Assembly: GCF_030167925.1 (NCBI RefSeq)
Contig: NZ_JASKUT010000002.1
Coordinates: 806,001 to 870,000 of the forward strand
Reading direction: 5' to 3'
Length of the DNA stretch: 64,000 nucleotides
Origin: Paenibacillus silviterrae
Lineage (GTDB): Bacteria > Bacillota > Bacilli > Paenibacillales > NBRC-103111
Position 1 is the stretch's first letter. Every line of letters starts with the position of its first letter. Below, in pieces: positions 28,407-37,897 of the stretch. Both the position numbers and the translations under genes were made by a program. The notes under the pieces were generated by a model. That model was given only the letters and a program-made list of their open reading frames with translations. It made no database searches and was not told the DNA's origin.

Positions 28407-31109
28407 ATGACGATCAAAGTCGTAGCTTGCCAGACGGAATATACGACGAATCCCCTTGGAATCGATACGCTGCAGCCGAGATTGTTCTGGCGTCTCGAAT
28501 CCGCGGAACGGTCGGCTTCCCAGACCGCTTACCAGGTGCTTGTAGCTAGGAGCAAGGAAGCGCTTGCTCAAGATCAGGCAGACATGTGGGACAGTGGAAA
28601 GGTAGATTCCGACCGTTCCATCCACATCTCATATGCCGGAAAGCCGCTTCAATCCGATACGACCCACTACTGGAAGGTGAGGGTGTGGGATCAGCACGGT
28701 GAGGCGTCCGAGTGGAGCGAGATCGCTTATTGGTCGATGGGGCTGTTACAGCGGGGAGAATGGAAGGCCAAATGGATCGGGCGAAGGACACAGTCCGGTT
28801 CCGAGCTTCAGCCATCCCCCTATTTTCGCCGAAGCTTCCGGCTGGAGAAGCCGGTGCGTCGTGCTTTCGTGTATGCAACGGCGCTTGGACTCTATGATTT
28901 GCGGCTGAATGGAGAGCGTATCGGGGACCGGTTTGCTCCCGGCTGGACGGATTACAATACCCGTGTTCAGGTGCAGGCCTATGACATCACCGGGCAGGTG
29001 ACTCAAGGAGATAACGCCTTCGGTGTGATTGTGGGAGACGGCTGGTATTCCGGAACGGTAGGATTTCTCGGCAGAGCCGTGTATGGCGAAAGGCCTTTTT
29101 TCCTCCTGCAGGCGCACATCGAGTACGAGGACGGAACCACCGACCGGATCGTGACGGACTCCAGCTGGAGAACTACTGTCGGTCCGATCAGGTACTCCGA
29201 CTTTATCAAGGGCGAAGCTTATGACGCGCGGCTTGAAATGGACGGCTGGGACCGTTGCGGCTATGAGGATGGCTCATGGGAAGCGCCGGAGGTTCGTGCA
29301 GGCTATAACGGACAACTGGTGTCGTCCCTTGAGCCTCCGGTCCGGATCACCCGCTCCTTAAAGCCCGTCTCCGTAAGAGCTACGGAAGCAGGCACCCATA
29401 TCTACGATATGGGTCAAAATATGGTGGGCTGGACGAAGCTGCGGGTGCAGGGGGAAGCCGGAACAAGCATTATCATCAGCCATTCGGAAATGCAGAATCC
29501 GGACGGTACCTTATATCTCGAAAATTTGCGAAAAGCCGTACAGCAGGAGCAGTATACGCTCAAAGGGCAGGGCTTGGAGGAGTATGAGCCGCATTTTACA
29601 TTCCATGGCTTCCGGTACGTTGAGCTGATCGGCTACCCGGGTGAACCGGATCTGGATACCATCGTAGGCCAGGTTGTGCATTCCGATACACCGGTTACCG
29701 GACAACTGGAGACGTCCGATCCTATGATCAATCAGCTGTACTCCAATATTACTTGGGGTCAGCGGGGCAATTTCCTCTCGGTGCCGACCGACTGTCCACA
29801 GCGCGATGAAAGGCTCGGATGGACCGGAGACGCGCAAATCTTTGCCCGCACCGCAACGTATAATATGAACGTATCCCGCTTCTTCACCAAATACATGCAG
29901 GACGTAATCGATTGCCAGCAGCCGTCCGGCGCGTTTACGGACGTTGCTCCGGATGCAGGCTGGATCCGCCATAAAATGTGGAACACGCGGCTGAATTGGT
30001 TCGCTCCCGATAACGCCGGATGGGGAGACGCAGGGGTCGTTATCCCGTGGACACTGTATTTGATGTACGGCGATACCCGCATACTCGAAGCGAATTATGA
30101 GGCCATGAAGCGTTGGGTCAGCTACTTGCGGGACCATACGGAAGACCTGATTCGTCCCGATTATGCCAACTACGGGGACTGGCTCTCCATTGATGCCGAT
30201 ACGCCGAACGATGTGCTGGCCACGGCCTACTTTGCCTACAGCACACAGCTGCTGGGGAACATTGCAGGCGTGCTGGGGCAAAGTGCAGACCAAGCGTATT
30301 ACGAATCGCTTCACGCCGACATCGCTCAAGCGTTTCAGGGGGCATTCGTCAGCAGAGACGGACGGATCCACGGTGAGACGCAGACCGTTTACGTGCTTGC
30401 CCTGCAGTTCGGGCTGCTAACCGAGGAACAGCAGCGTCAGGCTATAGAGCATTTAGCCGCCAACATTCGGGAACGGGGTAACAGGCTGTCAACCGGCTTC
30501 CTCGGGGTAGGCTACTTGCTTCCCGTGCTAACGGATCACGGCCGATTGGATGCAGCCTATACGCTTCTGACACAAGAGGCGTTTCCGTCGTGGATGTATT
30601 CAATTAAGCACGGCGCTACGACAATATGGGAGCGATGGGACGGCTGGACCGAGGAGAAGGGCTTCCAGACGCCTTCCATGAACTCCTTCAATCATTACTC
30701 TCTCGGCTCTGTAGGCGAATGGATGTTCCGTTACATGGCGGGCATCGAAGCCGATCCGTCGGAGCCCGGCTTCCGGCATACGATCATCCGGCCAAGACCG
30801 GGCGGACGATTGAGTGCCGTCAAGGCGGCTTACGAGTCTTTGTACGGCAGCATTAAGGTTGAGTGGGCGCTCTCGGAGCAGGGAGCATTGAAGGTGAGCG
30901 TGGAAGTGCCTGCCAATACAACGGCGACCGTATGGATTCCGGGAACGCAGGTTTCCGTCAACGGCAGCCGCTTCGAAACCGGAACGGCTGTGGAAGGAGT
31001 CCGTTCACTGAAGGCAGTGGAAGGCTGCGAGCGGTACCGCATCGGTTCGGGCAGCTACGTGTTCGAAGCTGCTCCAATCGGCCTGGCGAGAACACAAACG
31101 GCGATCTAA
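28407..31109 (+). CDS. GH78 alpha-L-rhamnosidase, 900 aa
   Basis: ATG at 28407 after GGAGG. Order of domains: Fn3-like N-domain (NPLGIDTLQPRLFWRLES), beta-sandwich (FAPGWTDYNTRVQVQAYDIT), a second sandwich, the (alpha/alpha)6 catalytic barrel and a C-terminal sandwich (VKAAYESLYGSIKVEW). The general acid Glu468 is in RDERLGWTGDAQ and the second catalytic Glu742 in TTIWERWDGWTE, the hallmark pair of this inverting family. No signal peptide. It releases L-rhamnose from imported pectin- or glycoside-derived oligosaccharides. It follows the beta-galactosidase in the same direction and precedes a sensor kinase. Confidence 0.95.
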   Translation: MTIKVVACQTEYTTNPLGIDTLQPRLFWRLESAERSASQTAYQVLVARSKEALAQDQADMWDSGKVDSDRSIHISYAGKPLQSDTTHYWKVRVWDQHGEASEWSEIAYWSMGLLQRGEWKAKWIGRRTQSGSELQPSPYFRRSFRLEKPVRRAFVYATALGLYDLRLNGERIGDRFAPGWTDYNTRVQVQAYDITGQVTQGDNAFGVIVGDGWYSGTVGFLGRAVYGERPFFLLQAHIEYEDGTTDRIVTDSSWRTTVGPIRYSDFIKGEAYDARLEMDGWDRCGYEDGSWEAPEVRAGYNGQLVSSLEPPVRITRSLKPVSVRATEAGTHIYDMGQNMVGWTKLRVQGEAGTSIIISHSEMQNPDGTLYLENLRKAVQQEQYTLKGQGLEEYEPHFTFHGFRYVELIGYPGEPDLDTIVGQVVHSDTPVTGQLETSDPMINQLYSNITWGQRGNFLSVPTDCPQRDERLGWTGDAQIFARTATYNMNVSRFFTKYMQDVIDCQQPSGAFTDVAPDAGWIRHKMWNTRLNWFAPDNAGWGDAGVVIPWTLYLMYGDTRILEANYEAMKRWVSYLRDHTEDLIRPDYANYGDWLSIDADTPNDVLATAYFAYSTQLLGNIAGVLGQSADQAYYESLHADIAQAFQGAFVSRDGRIHGETQTVYVLALQFGLLTEEQQRQAIEHLAANIRERGNRLSTGFLGVGYLLPVLTDHGRLDAAYTLLTQEAFPSWMYSIKHGATTIWERWDGWTEEKGFQTPSMNSFNHYSLGSVGEWMFRYMAGIEADPSEPGFRHTIIRPRPGGRLSAVKAAYESLYGSIKVEWALSEQGALKVSVEVPANTTATVWIPGTQVSVNGSRFETGTAVEGVRSLKAVEGCERYRIGSGSYVFEAAPIGLARTQTAI

Positions 31110-31215
31110 GGACGAATGGAATAAGAACAGTCCGGACAGGGAGATAAGGAGCCTTCACGCTCCGCCTCCCGGCTCCGGCTGTCTTCGTTTTCGAGCAAAG
31201 GGGAGATATCAATTC

Positions 31216-33018
31216 ATGTGGAACACTCTACGCACCAAGCTTTCCGGCATAAGAACCGTGCTTCTGCTGAGCTACTTCGTCATCATTGTGCTTTGCATCT
31301 CCTCAGTCGGTACCCTTTCCTTCTATATTTCTTATCAATCGATGGCCGAACGGGTGGAAACCGCCAGCGCCCAGATGGTTAAGCAGATGGAGAAGAACCT
31401 GGATAACGAGTTCCATAACAAAAGAAACGTCCTTCTTGCCCCTTATTACAGCCAGGAATATATCGACAGCATCAATGCTTACGCTACGATGGAGGACCAG
31501 ACGAAGTTTCTGTTTCGAAGGCAGCTCGGCGATTTGTTCCTAAAAGGCTTCACCATCACCCCCATCCCCGATTTTGTCCGGTTCCAAATTTACTACAGCA
31601 GCGGGGAGCTGATCAACGGCTCCGACCATCTTCCGGAGGAGAGCCCCTCGAAGGTACGGGAGTCCTCCTGGTTTCAACAGACCATCGCCAAGGACGGCAA
31701 AATGCACTTATTCCGTTCAGGACCGAACTCGGAAGCAGCGCAAGAGGGCGCATCCTATTCGACCTCCATCCTGATTCGCGACTTCGCGAATCCTGTCGCT
31801 TACATTATTGTCAGGGCCGATTACAGCCAGCGTCTGTTTCAAAGCATTGAACAAAACGACGATTTGACGGATTCCAGCGAAATCTGGATCTTGGATGAAT
31901 CGAATCAATGGGTCTACGCTTCGAGCGGCATCAATGCGGCTGGACCGGACCAGGATATTCTGTCACAAATGAACGGCGAAGGCGGCCGATTCTGGACGTC
32001 CGGGGACGCAGACCTCAAGCTGGTGTCCTACACCAAGTCGGCCTATTCGAATTGGAAGACCGTTCTCGTCATGCCTAAACAAGAAATTTTCAGCCCGCTT
32101 GATCCCATCAAGACGGCGGCTTTCTATACAGGAATTGTCGTTTTCTTCGTTACATCGCTGATGTCTATTTTGTTCGGCCGGTTTATCACCAATCCTATCC
32201 TTCAGCTGCATAAAACCGTGAATCACATTAAGCGGGGGGACTTCTCCATCCGCGCGAACATTGACCGAAGCGACGAAATCGGCCGGATTGCCATGAATTT
32301 TAACGCCATGCTGGACGAGCTGCAGAAGCTGATCGAGACCAAATACGTGTATCAAATTCGGCTGCAGGAGGCGCAGCTGGCAGTGCTGTACTCGCAGATC
32401 AATCCCCATTTTCTGTACAATACGCTGGACAGCATTAAAGCAATGGCCGACTACCACCAGGTCGACGAGATCGGGGAGATGGTGCATTCGCTGGCCGATA
32501 TGTTCAGATACAATACGAAAAGCAGTGACGAAGTGGTTACGCTGGGGGAGGAGCTTGTCCAGATCCGTGCCTATATGAATATCCAAAGAATCCGTTTTGA
32601 CGACAGGATCGGTTTCGAGCTTCAGATCGATCCGGCTCTGTATGACTTCCCGCTGCTCAAAATGACGCTTCAGCCGCTTGTTGAGAATGCCGTCTCCCAT
32701 GGTTTAGAGCGCAAGCGCGGGAAAGGGACGATACGCATTGGTGCGGAGCTGAAGGAAAGCCGCTTCGTGTTATCGGTCGAGGACGATGGGCTCGGCATGT
32801 CGGAAAGGCGACTGGAGCTCATCCGGGCGGGACTGCGTTTGCCGCTGTACCAGGATGAGCATGCGTATTCGTCAAAAGAGGGAGGCATCGGAATCCGCAA
32901 CGTTCATACCCGCTATGCGATCCGCTACGGGGAGCGATACCGGTTTGATATTTCGAGCCGCAAGGGAGCTGGAACCCGGATTACGATTACCCTGGAGCTG
33001 GACGGAAGGGGAAAGTAG
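31216..33018 (+). CDS. YesM-type sensor histidine kinase, 600 aa
   Basis: ATG at 31216 after AAAGGGGAG. Membrane helix at residues 17-37, extracellular dCache-like sensor to about 295, second helix at 297-315, HAMP linker (RFITNPILQLHKTVNHIKRG), phospho-acceptor His in YSQINPHFLYNTLDS, then HATPase (PLVENAVSHGLERK, VEDDGLGMSE, GGIGIRNVHTRY). The matching response regulator is not next to it but at 36269-37897, behind the importer 3 genes, so kinase, importer and regulator form one gene block. The ligand is unknown, probably the sugar carried by importer 3. Confidence 0.93.
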   Translation: MWNTLRTKLSGIRTVLLLSYFVIIVLCISSVGTLSFYISYQSMAERVETASAQMVKQMEKNLDNEFHNKRNVLLAPYYSQEYIDSINAYATMEDQTKFLFRRQLGDLFLKGFTITPIPDFVRFQIYYSSGELINGSDHLPEESPSKVRESSWFQQTIAKDGKMHLFRSGPNSEAAQEGASYSTSILIRDFANPVAYIIVRADYSQRLFQSIEQNDDLTDSSEIWILDESNQWVYASSGINAAGPDQDILSQMNGEGGRFWTSGDADLKLVSYTKSAYSNWKTVLVMPKQEIFSPLDPIKTAAFYTGIVVFFVTSLMSILFGRFITNPILQLHKTVNHIKRGDFSIRANIDRSDEIGRIAMNFNAMLDELQKLIETKYVYQIRLQEAQLAVLYSQINPHFLYNTLDSIKAMADYHQVDEIGEMVHSLADMFRYNTKSSDEVVTLGEELVQIRAYMNIQRIRFDDRIGFELQIDPALYDFPLLKMTLQPLVENAVSHGLERKRGKGTIRIGAELKESRFVLSVEDDGLGMSERRLELIRAGLRLPLYQDEHAYSSKEGGIGIRNVHTRYAIRYGERYRFDISSRKGAGTRITITLELDGRGK

Positions 33019-33060
33019 GAATATTCAACATCATTGGTCGGTATTGTGAATGGGGTTCAT

Positions 33061-33100
33061 CGAAGCGCTTTCATATAATGGATTTGTAAGCGATTACTAT
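33061..33100 (+). promoter_or_regulatory. Promoter -10 box flanked by two cre sites for importer 3
   Basis: TATAAT at 33074-33079. Downstream, TTGTAAGCGATTACTA (33084-33099) matches the cre consensus at 15 of 16 positions. Upstream, read on the minus strand, the sequence at 33058-33073 (ATGAAAGCGCTTCGAT) gives a second match with two mismatches. Together they bracket the -10 box. This repeats the arrangement at 5313-5339 and indicates CcpA repression. A -35 box is not evident. Confidence 0.7.
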
Positions 33101-33115
33101 GGAGGGGTTGAAGAG

Positions 33116-34474
33116 ATGAAAGCGATGAATCACGTGAAAAAAGCAGTCAGGCTCACTACACTCTGTTCGATGGCGGCGGCTCTGGCTGCATGCGGACAAT
33201 CCGGAGGCGGTACGCCTGCAGCGTCGCCGGGCGGCAACCAAGCACCGGCAACGGCGCCGGCCAAACCGAAAAGTCCGGTCACCCTCAGCTTCGTGATAGC
33301 GAACACGGTGGACGCAGCGCCTTTTCAAAAAATATTTCAAGAATACGAGAAAAAAACAGGCAATAAGGTAGAGCTGCAGGCGCTGCCCGGGGGCGACTTC
33401 GACAACATGATCAAAACGCGGTTCTCGACCGGAGATTTCCCGGACCTGTTCCTGATGCAGCCCGGCACGAAGCAGAATGTGAAGCTGAGAGCGGAAGAGA
33501 CCTTGCGTGAATGGTCCGGGGATGCCGATGTTTGGAGTCGTGTCATTCCATCGATGAAGGAGTTTCAAACGACGTCCGCCGGAAAGATATACGGTGTTCC
33601 ATTCGGCGCCACCGGTGCCTATGGCGTTTTTTACAATAAGGAAGTATTCAAGAAGGCCGGCGTCGAGCCTCCGAAAAACTATGCCGATCTCATTGAGATC
33701 GCCAAGAAGCTTAAGGCCTCCGGTGTCGTCCCCTTCTACGAAGGCGTGAAGGACGGCTGGCCGGCGCAAATTTTCTATTTGACCGGCTGGGTTTCGAACG
33801 TGGATCCTGCTATCAAAGATGCCGGTGTAGCCAAGCTGGAGAAGAATGAGCTGAAGCTCGCCGACATTCCGGAGCTCAAGGATTTGTTCGTCAAATCGAA
33901 GCAGCTGAAGGAGCTCGGGCTTTATCAGGACAATACGCTTGCCGGAACATACGACGAGCTGCAGAATCGGATGGGCGAGGGGAAGGTTGCGATGGCCTTC
34001 ATGCTGGACGGCATCATCCCGCAGATGGAGAAGAAGTTCGGCAAGGACTTTGTTTCGAATCAAATCGGCTTTTTCCCTTTCCCATCGGCAACAGATGCAG
34101 GGACCGCGATGATTACGCCGCCTAACCAGCTGATGGTTCCGACGAAGGCTAAGCATGCAGCGGAGGCGGCCGAGCTGATTAAATTCATGATCTCTCCGGA
34201 AATGGTCAATCTGTATTACCAAAACCAGCCGGGCATCCCAATTTTCCAAAATGCGACCAGCGAGCTGTATCCTGTTCAGAAAACGGTCAAAACGTTCATC
34301 GATTCCGGCAAGGCGAAGGTCAACGTACAGAACCGACTGACGCCAACCTTTGCCGACTTCCAGAAGACGCTGCAGACCTTCTTTATCGACGGCGATGTTG
34401 ATAAGGCGCTTAAGGAGTTTTCCGGGAACTACGAGAAGGATGGCAAGGCAAAGCGTCTCCCGGGCTTTGAATAA
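33116..34474 (+). CDS. ABC importer 3: sugar-binding lipoprotein, 452 aa
   Basis: ATG at 33116 lies eight bases after GGAGGGG; the longer upstream frame would read through the promoter and is rejected. Lipoprotein signal with lipobox LAAC, then a Gly/Pro/Ala linker. Family 1 solute-binding domain (FQEYEKKTGNKVELQALPGG, AYGVFYNKEVFKKAGVEPP, VAMAFMLDGIIPQMEKKFG). It feeds the permeases at 34546 and 35412. A promoter with two cre sites lies just upstream, so this part of the block can be transcribed separately from the kinase gene. Confidence 0.93.
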   Translation: MKAMNHVKKAVRLTTLCSMAAALAACGQSGGGTPAASPGGNQAPATAPAKPKSPVTLSFVIANTVDAAPFQKIFQEYEKKTGNKVELQALPGGDFDNMIKTRFSTGDFPDLFLMQPGTKQNVKLRAEETLREWSGDADVWSRVIPSMKEFQTTSAGKIYGVPFGATGAYGVFYNKEVFKKAGVEPPKNYADLIEIAKKLKASGVVPFYEGVKDGWPAQIFYLTGWVSNVDPAIKDAGVAKLEKNELKLADIPELKDLFVKSKQLKELGLYQDNTLAGTYDELQNRMGEGKVAMAFMLDGIIPQMEKKFGKDFVSNQIGFFPFPSATDAGTAMITPPNQLMVPTKAKHAAEAAELIKFMISPEMVNLYYQNQPGIPIFQNATSELYPVQKTVKTFIDSGKAKVNVQNRLTPTFADFQKTLQTFFIDGDVDKALKEFSGNYEKDGKAKRLPGFE

Positions 34475-34545
34475 AGAGCGCGTAAGCGGCCGGGGGGATA
34501 GAGAACCCCGGTCGCAGAACGCAGGTGGAAGGGAGGAGGAGAAGC

Positions 34546-35415
34546 TTGGAGAGGCGCAAATACCCGCTATATTTCTCGTTTCCTGCGCTGGCGGTATTTC
34601 TGTTATTTTTCATCACCCCGACATTGATCGGGTTCTACTATAGCTTCACGGACTGGAACATCAACGCGGACACGATCCGCTTCACCGGACTTGACAATTA
34701 CCGGGCTTTGTTCGAGGAGTCGCGGCTGAAGACAGCCTTCGTGAATACGCTGATCTTCTCCGCATGCGTGACTGTCCTTCAGAACGTTTCCGGTTTGGCG
34801 CTTGCTATGGTGCTGAATGCTGCCTTGAAGCTGCGCAATGTGCTTAGAATGATTTTTTTTCTGCCCTATGTTATTTCTCCGATAGTCATTGGATATATTT
34901 TTCGCGCCATCTACCACCCCGAGCACGGCATCGTCAACCAAATCCTGCACGGTGCAGGTTTGGCGGCATTAGCTCAGGATTGGCTGAATGATCCGAACTA
35001 CGCGCTGTATTCCATCATTGTTACCGACGTTTGGCGCGTAGCCGGCTTCTCGATGGTCGTCTATTTGGCGGGACTTCAATTTATTCCCAAGGATTTACTG
35101 GAAAGCGCTTCGATCGACGGCGCGGGTTATTGGAGCAAATTCCGTTCGATCCAGTTTCCGCTGCTGGCTCCGGCATTCACCGTGAACGTGCTGCTCTCGA
35201 TGATCGGTTCGATGAAGGTATTCGAGATGGTGATGGTGCTGACGGAGGGGGGACCGGGCTATTCCACGGAGGTGTTCTTCACCTACATCCGAAGCATGTT
35301 CAGCACCGGGGAGTTCGGCTATGCGACAGCCGTCAATTTGATGCTGTTCCTGCTTGTCACGCTGGTAGGGCTCCCGGTTCTGCACGCAATGAAGAAGAGG
35401 GAGGTGGAGATGTGA
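34546..35415 (+). CDS. ABC importer 3: permease (UgpA type), 289 aa
   Basis: TTG at 34546 is favoured because GGGAGGAGG ends six bases earlier; the in-frame GTG at 34525 precedes that site. Six helices (FSFPALAVFLLFFITPTLIG at the N-terminus). The EAA loop is LLESASIDGAGYWSKFRSIQ, followed by TEGGPGYSTEVFFTY. Its TGA overlaps the GTG start of the next permease. No ATPase gene is nearby. Confidence 0.9.
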   Translation: MERRKYPLYFSFPALAVFLLFFITPTLIGFYYSFTDWNINADTIRFTGLDNYRALFEESRLKTAFVNTLIFSACVTVLQNVSGLALAMVLNAALKLRNVLRMIFFLPYVISPIVIGYIFRAIYHPEHGIVNQILHGAGLAALAQDWLNDPNYALYSIIVTDVWRVAGFSMVVYLAGLQFIPKDLLESASIDGAGYWSKFRSIQFPLLAPAFTVNVLLSMIGSMKVFEMVMVLTEGGPGYSTEVFFTYIRSMFSTGEFGYATAVNLMLFLLVTLVGLPVLHAMKKREVEM

Positions 35416-36233
35416 CCAAAGAGCGAATCGGCCTAATAATCCTTGAGTTAATTGCCTTGGCTTGCGCGATGGTGATTATTATCCCCTTCTTTATGATTCT
35501 GGTGAATTCCTTCAAGGATATCCGCGAATCGGCGCTTTTCGGATTAACCCTGCCGTCAACCTGGCATTTCAGCAATTATGCGGACACCTTCTCGCAGGCC
35601 AATATTTTTCGTGGCTTTAAGAACAGCATTCTGATTTCTCTTAGCGTTGTCGTTTGCGTTAATCTGCTTGCCTCCATGGCTGCCTTCGTCATTCAACGGC
35701 GTGACGATAAGCTGCTTAGGGCTGCCTACTACACCTTTATTATGGGGCTGATTGTACCGGTTTCCATTGTCCCGACCATCAAGCTGATGGGCGATCTGCA
35801 CATTCGGGGTACGTACTTCAGTCTTGTTATGTATTATACGGCCGTGCTGCTGCCGTTTGCCGTATTCCTCCTTGTCGGGTTCATGAAGTCCATTCCGCGG
35901 GAGCTGGATGAAGCGGCACTGCTGGAGGGCTGCAGCCATTTCCGGCTGTATTGGCAGGTAGTGCTTCCGCTGCTGCTCACCGTCCTCGTTACGGTAACCA
36001 TTGTCGTTATGGTCTCGGTGTGGAACGACTTTTTCGGCCCGTTCTACCTGATGACCGACAGCACCAAATGGACGATTGTCCTGCAGATCTTCAACTTTGT
36101 CACCATGTACAGCACGAACTGGGGCGTTGTATTCGCCTTTATGGTCATTGTCGTTACCCCCGTGCTGTTTGTATATTTGCTGCTTCAGCGCTTTATCATC
36201 GACGGCTTGACGGCGGGTTCGCTGAAAGGATAG
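35412..36233 (+). CDS. ABC importer 3: permease (UgpE type), 273 aa
   Basis: GTG at 35412 overlaps the previous stop (GTGA) and follows GGAGGTGGAG; a much longer upstream frame lies antiphase inside the previous permease and is not credible. The EAA loop reads ELDEAALLEGCSHFRLYWQV, and the C-terminus is GSLKG. It completes importer 3. The YesN regulator starts 36 bp downstream in the same operon. Confidence 0.9.
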   Translation: MTKERIGLIILELIALACAMVIIIPFFMILVNSFKDIRESALFGLTLPSTWHFSNYADTFSQANIFRGFKNSILISLSVVVCVNLLASMAAFVIQRRDDKLLRAAYYTFIMGLIVPVSIVPTIKLMGDLHIRGTYFSLVMYYTAVLLPFAVFLLVGFMKSIPRELDEAALLEGCSHFRLYWQVVLPLLLTVLVTVTIVVMVSVWNDFFGPFYLMTDSTKWTIVLQIFNFVTMYSTNWGVVFAFMVIVVTPVLFVYLLLQRFIIDGLTAGSLKG

Positions 36234-36268
36234 TCGGCTCCGGACGAACGCCTAGGGAGGAGATCGGG

Positions 36269-37897
36269 ATGCATAAGGTCATGATAGTGGATGATGAGAA
36301 GTGGATCCGGCGCGGATTGATCCAGTCGATCGATTGGGAGCGGTTCGGGTTGGAGCTGGCGGGAGAGGCCGGCGACGGGGAAGAGGCTTACGAGATGGCG
36401 CTTGCCGTCAAGCCGGAGCTTCTCTTCCTGGATATGAGGATGCCGGGTCTTGACGGCAAGCAGCTGCTCGGACTGCTGAAGCACGCGCTGCCCCAGACGG
36501 TAACGATAGTCGTCAGCGGCTATTCCGACTTCGAGTATACCAAGGAAGCGATCCGCCAGAAAGCGTACGATTATCTCCTGAAGCCTGTGAAGAGGGAGGA
36601 GCTTTCCGCTGTGCTGGACAAAGCGGTGCGCGAGCTGGAACGCCGAAGCCAAGCGCAACGGACGGGGCATGCCGGTGCAGAGGAATGGCTCAGCCGATGC
36701 CTGCTTCATAGCGGGGATTCGGTGCAGCCGAGCGGCAAAGTCGATGAATGCATGCCTCCGGAGGACTGGCAAGCTGGGGGTTATGCCGTTGCGGTATGCC
36801 GTCCTGATGTCTTCCTCGATACTTGGGAAGAGGCGCGCGCCGTGAAGCCGCTCCTGCTTGAGCAGCTGGAGCGCCACCGGCCCTTCCTGCTTGGGGGCAG
36901 CTTCTTATGTACTGCCACCTCTTCTCCCGGTGATCCGAGGGAAACGGTCATTGCCTTCTGCGCCTCCCGGCTGGGGCAGCCGGATCTGAACCAGCTGTAC
37001 CAGGTCATGCAAGCCGCGACACGGCGCGCCGGGGACGCTAGCTATAGCTTTGGGTTTAGCCGGATCAAGCGGGATCCTCTCTTTCTAGGGGAAGCGTACC
37101 GTGAAGCTCGGCAGGCGCTTCGTAGCCGAAGTCTTTCCGCTTCTGCCTGTGTCCTGTTTTTTGGCGAATCTCCCTCTACCTTGAGTGTCACATATCCCTT
37201 AGAGCGTGAGAATGCACTGTGGCTTGCGCTGCAGGCAGGGAATGGCGATGCTGCGTCCGTGGAGTTTGACCGGTGGTTCGAGGCTTCCGCCAAGTCGGCC
37301 TACACGGTAGAGCAGCTGCAGCACAACTCGGTTGTTCTCGTCCATGCCATGAACAAACAGCTGCAAACGAAGGGCTCGCTGCTGGAGGAGGTATGCGGCA
37401 GGAAACTATCCGTCCTGACGGAGATGATCCTTTACCGGAACGATACCGCTTCGGTGCGAAGGTTCTTCGAGGAGGAGCTGCTTCCGGCCGTGCTGTCGCA
37501 TCATCGAAGGTCCTCCGAGAAGCAGAGTGAGACGATCGTAGCCGAGCTTCGAAAGCTGATCGAAACGCATTATGATCAACCGCTGTCGCTTCACCAAATC
37601 GCAAGCAGCCGTTACATGAATCCGGATTACTTGAGCAGGCTGTTCAAGAAGGCGACCGGCACGAACTTCGTCGATTATTTGACGGATGTTCGTATTCGAA
37701 ATGCCAAGGATTTGATGCGCATGTCCAACTGTAAAAATTATGAGATTGCTCAAAAGGTAGGCTATGAGGACTACCGTTATTTCAGCCAAATCTTTAAGAA
37801 AAAGGTTGGCATGACGATCGGCGAATATCGCAGCCGAATCGACGCAGCCATTCCTTTAGGAGGAGAACCCCCTTATGACCAAACGCTTCATACCTGA
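36269..37897 (+). CDS. YesN-type response regulator, REC-linker-AraC, 542 aa
   Basis: ATG at 36269 lies six bases after GGGAGGAG. The receiver domain shows the acidic pair in MIVDDEKW, the phospho-acceptor Asp in LLFLDMRMPGLDG and Lys in YLLKPVKREE. A ~280-residue linker domain and the AraC DNA-binding domain follow (LHQIASSRYMNPDYLSRLFK, IAQKVGYEDYRYFSQIFKKK). Its cognate kinase is most likely that at 31216. The last 23 bases overlap the start of the GH127-like gene, so regulator and enzyme are translated from one message. Expected targets are the importer 3 promoter and the enzyme genes downstream. Confidence 0.93.
   Translation: MHKVMIVDDEKWIRRGLIQSIDWERFGLELAGEAGDGEEAYEMALAVKPELLFLDMRMPGLDGKQLLGLLKHALPQTVTIVVSGYSDFEYTKEAIRQKAYDYLLKPVKREELSAVLDKAVRELERRSQAQRTGHAGAEEWLSRCLLHSGDSVQPSGKVDECMPPEDWQAGGYAVAVCRPDVFLDTWEEARAVKPLLLEQLERHRPFLLGGSFLCTATSSPGDPRETVIAFCASRLGQPDLNQLYQVMQAATRRAGDASYSFGFSRIKRDPLFLGEAYREARQALRSRSLSASACVLFFGESPSTLSVTYPLERENALWLALQAGNGDAASVEFDRWFEASAKSAYTVEQLQHNSVVLVHAMNKQLQTKGSLLEEVCGRKLSVLTEMILYRNDTASVRRFFEEELLPAVLSHHRRSSEKQSETIVAELRKLIETHYDQPLSLHQIASSRYMNPDYLSRLFKKATGTNFVDYLTDVRIRNAKDLMRMSNCKNYEIAQKVGYEDYRYFSQIFKKKVGMTIGEYRSRIDAAIPLGGEPPYDQTLHT

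Noticed and set aside
33071-34249. 392-codon open frame antisense to the importer 3 binding protein
   Set aside because: It mirrors a strong gene on the other strand, resembles no family and has no ribosome binding site; high GC content keeps such frames open.
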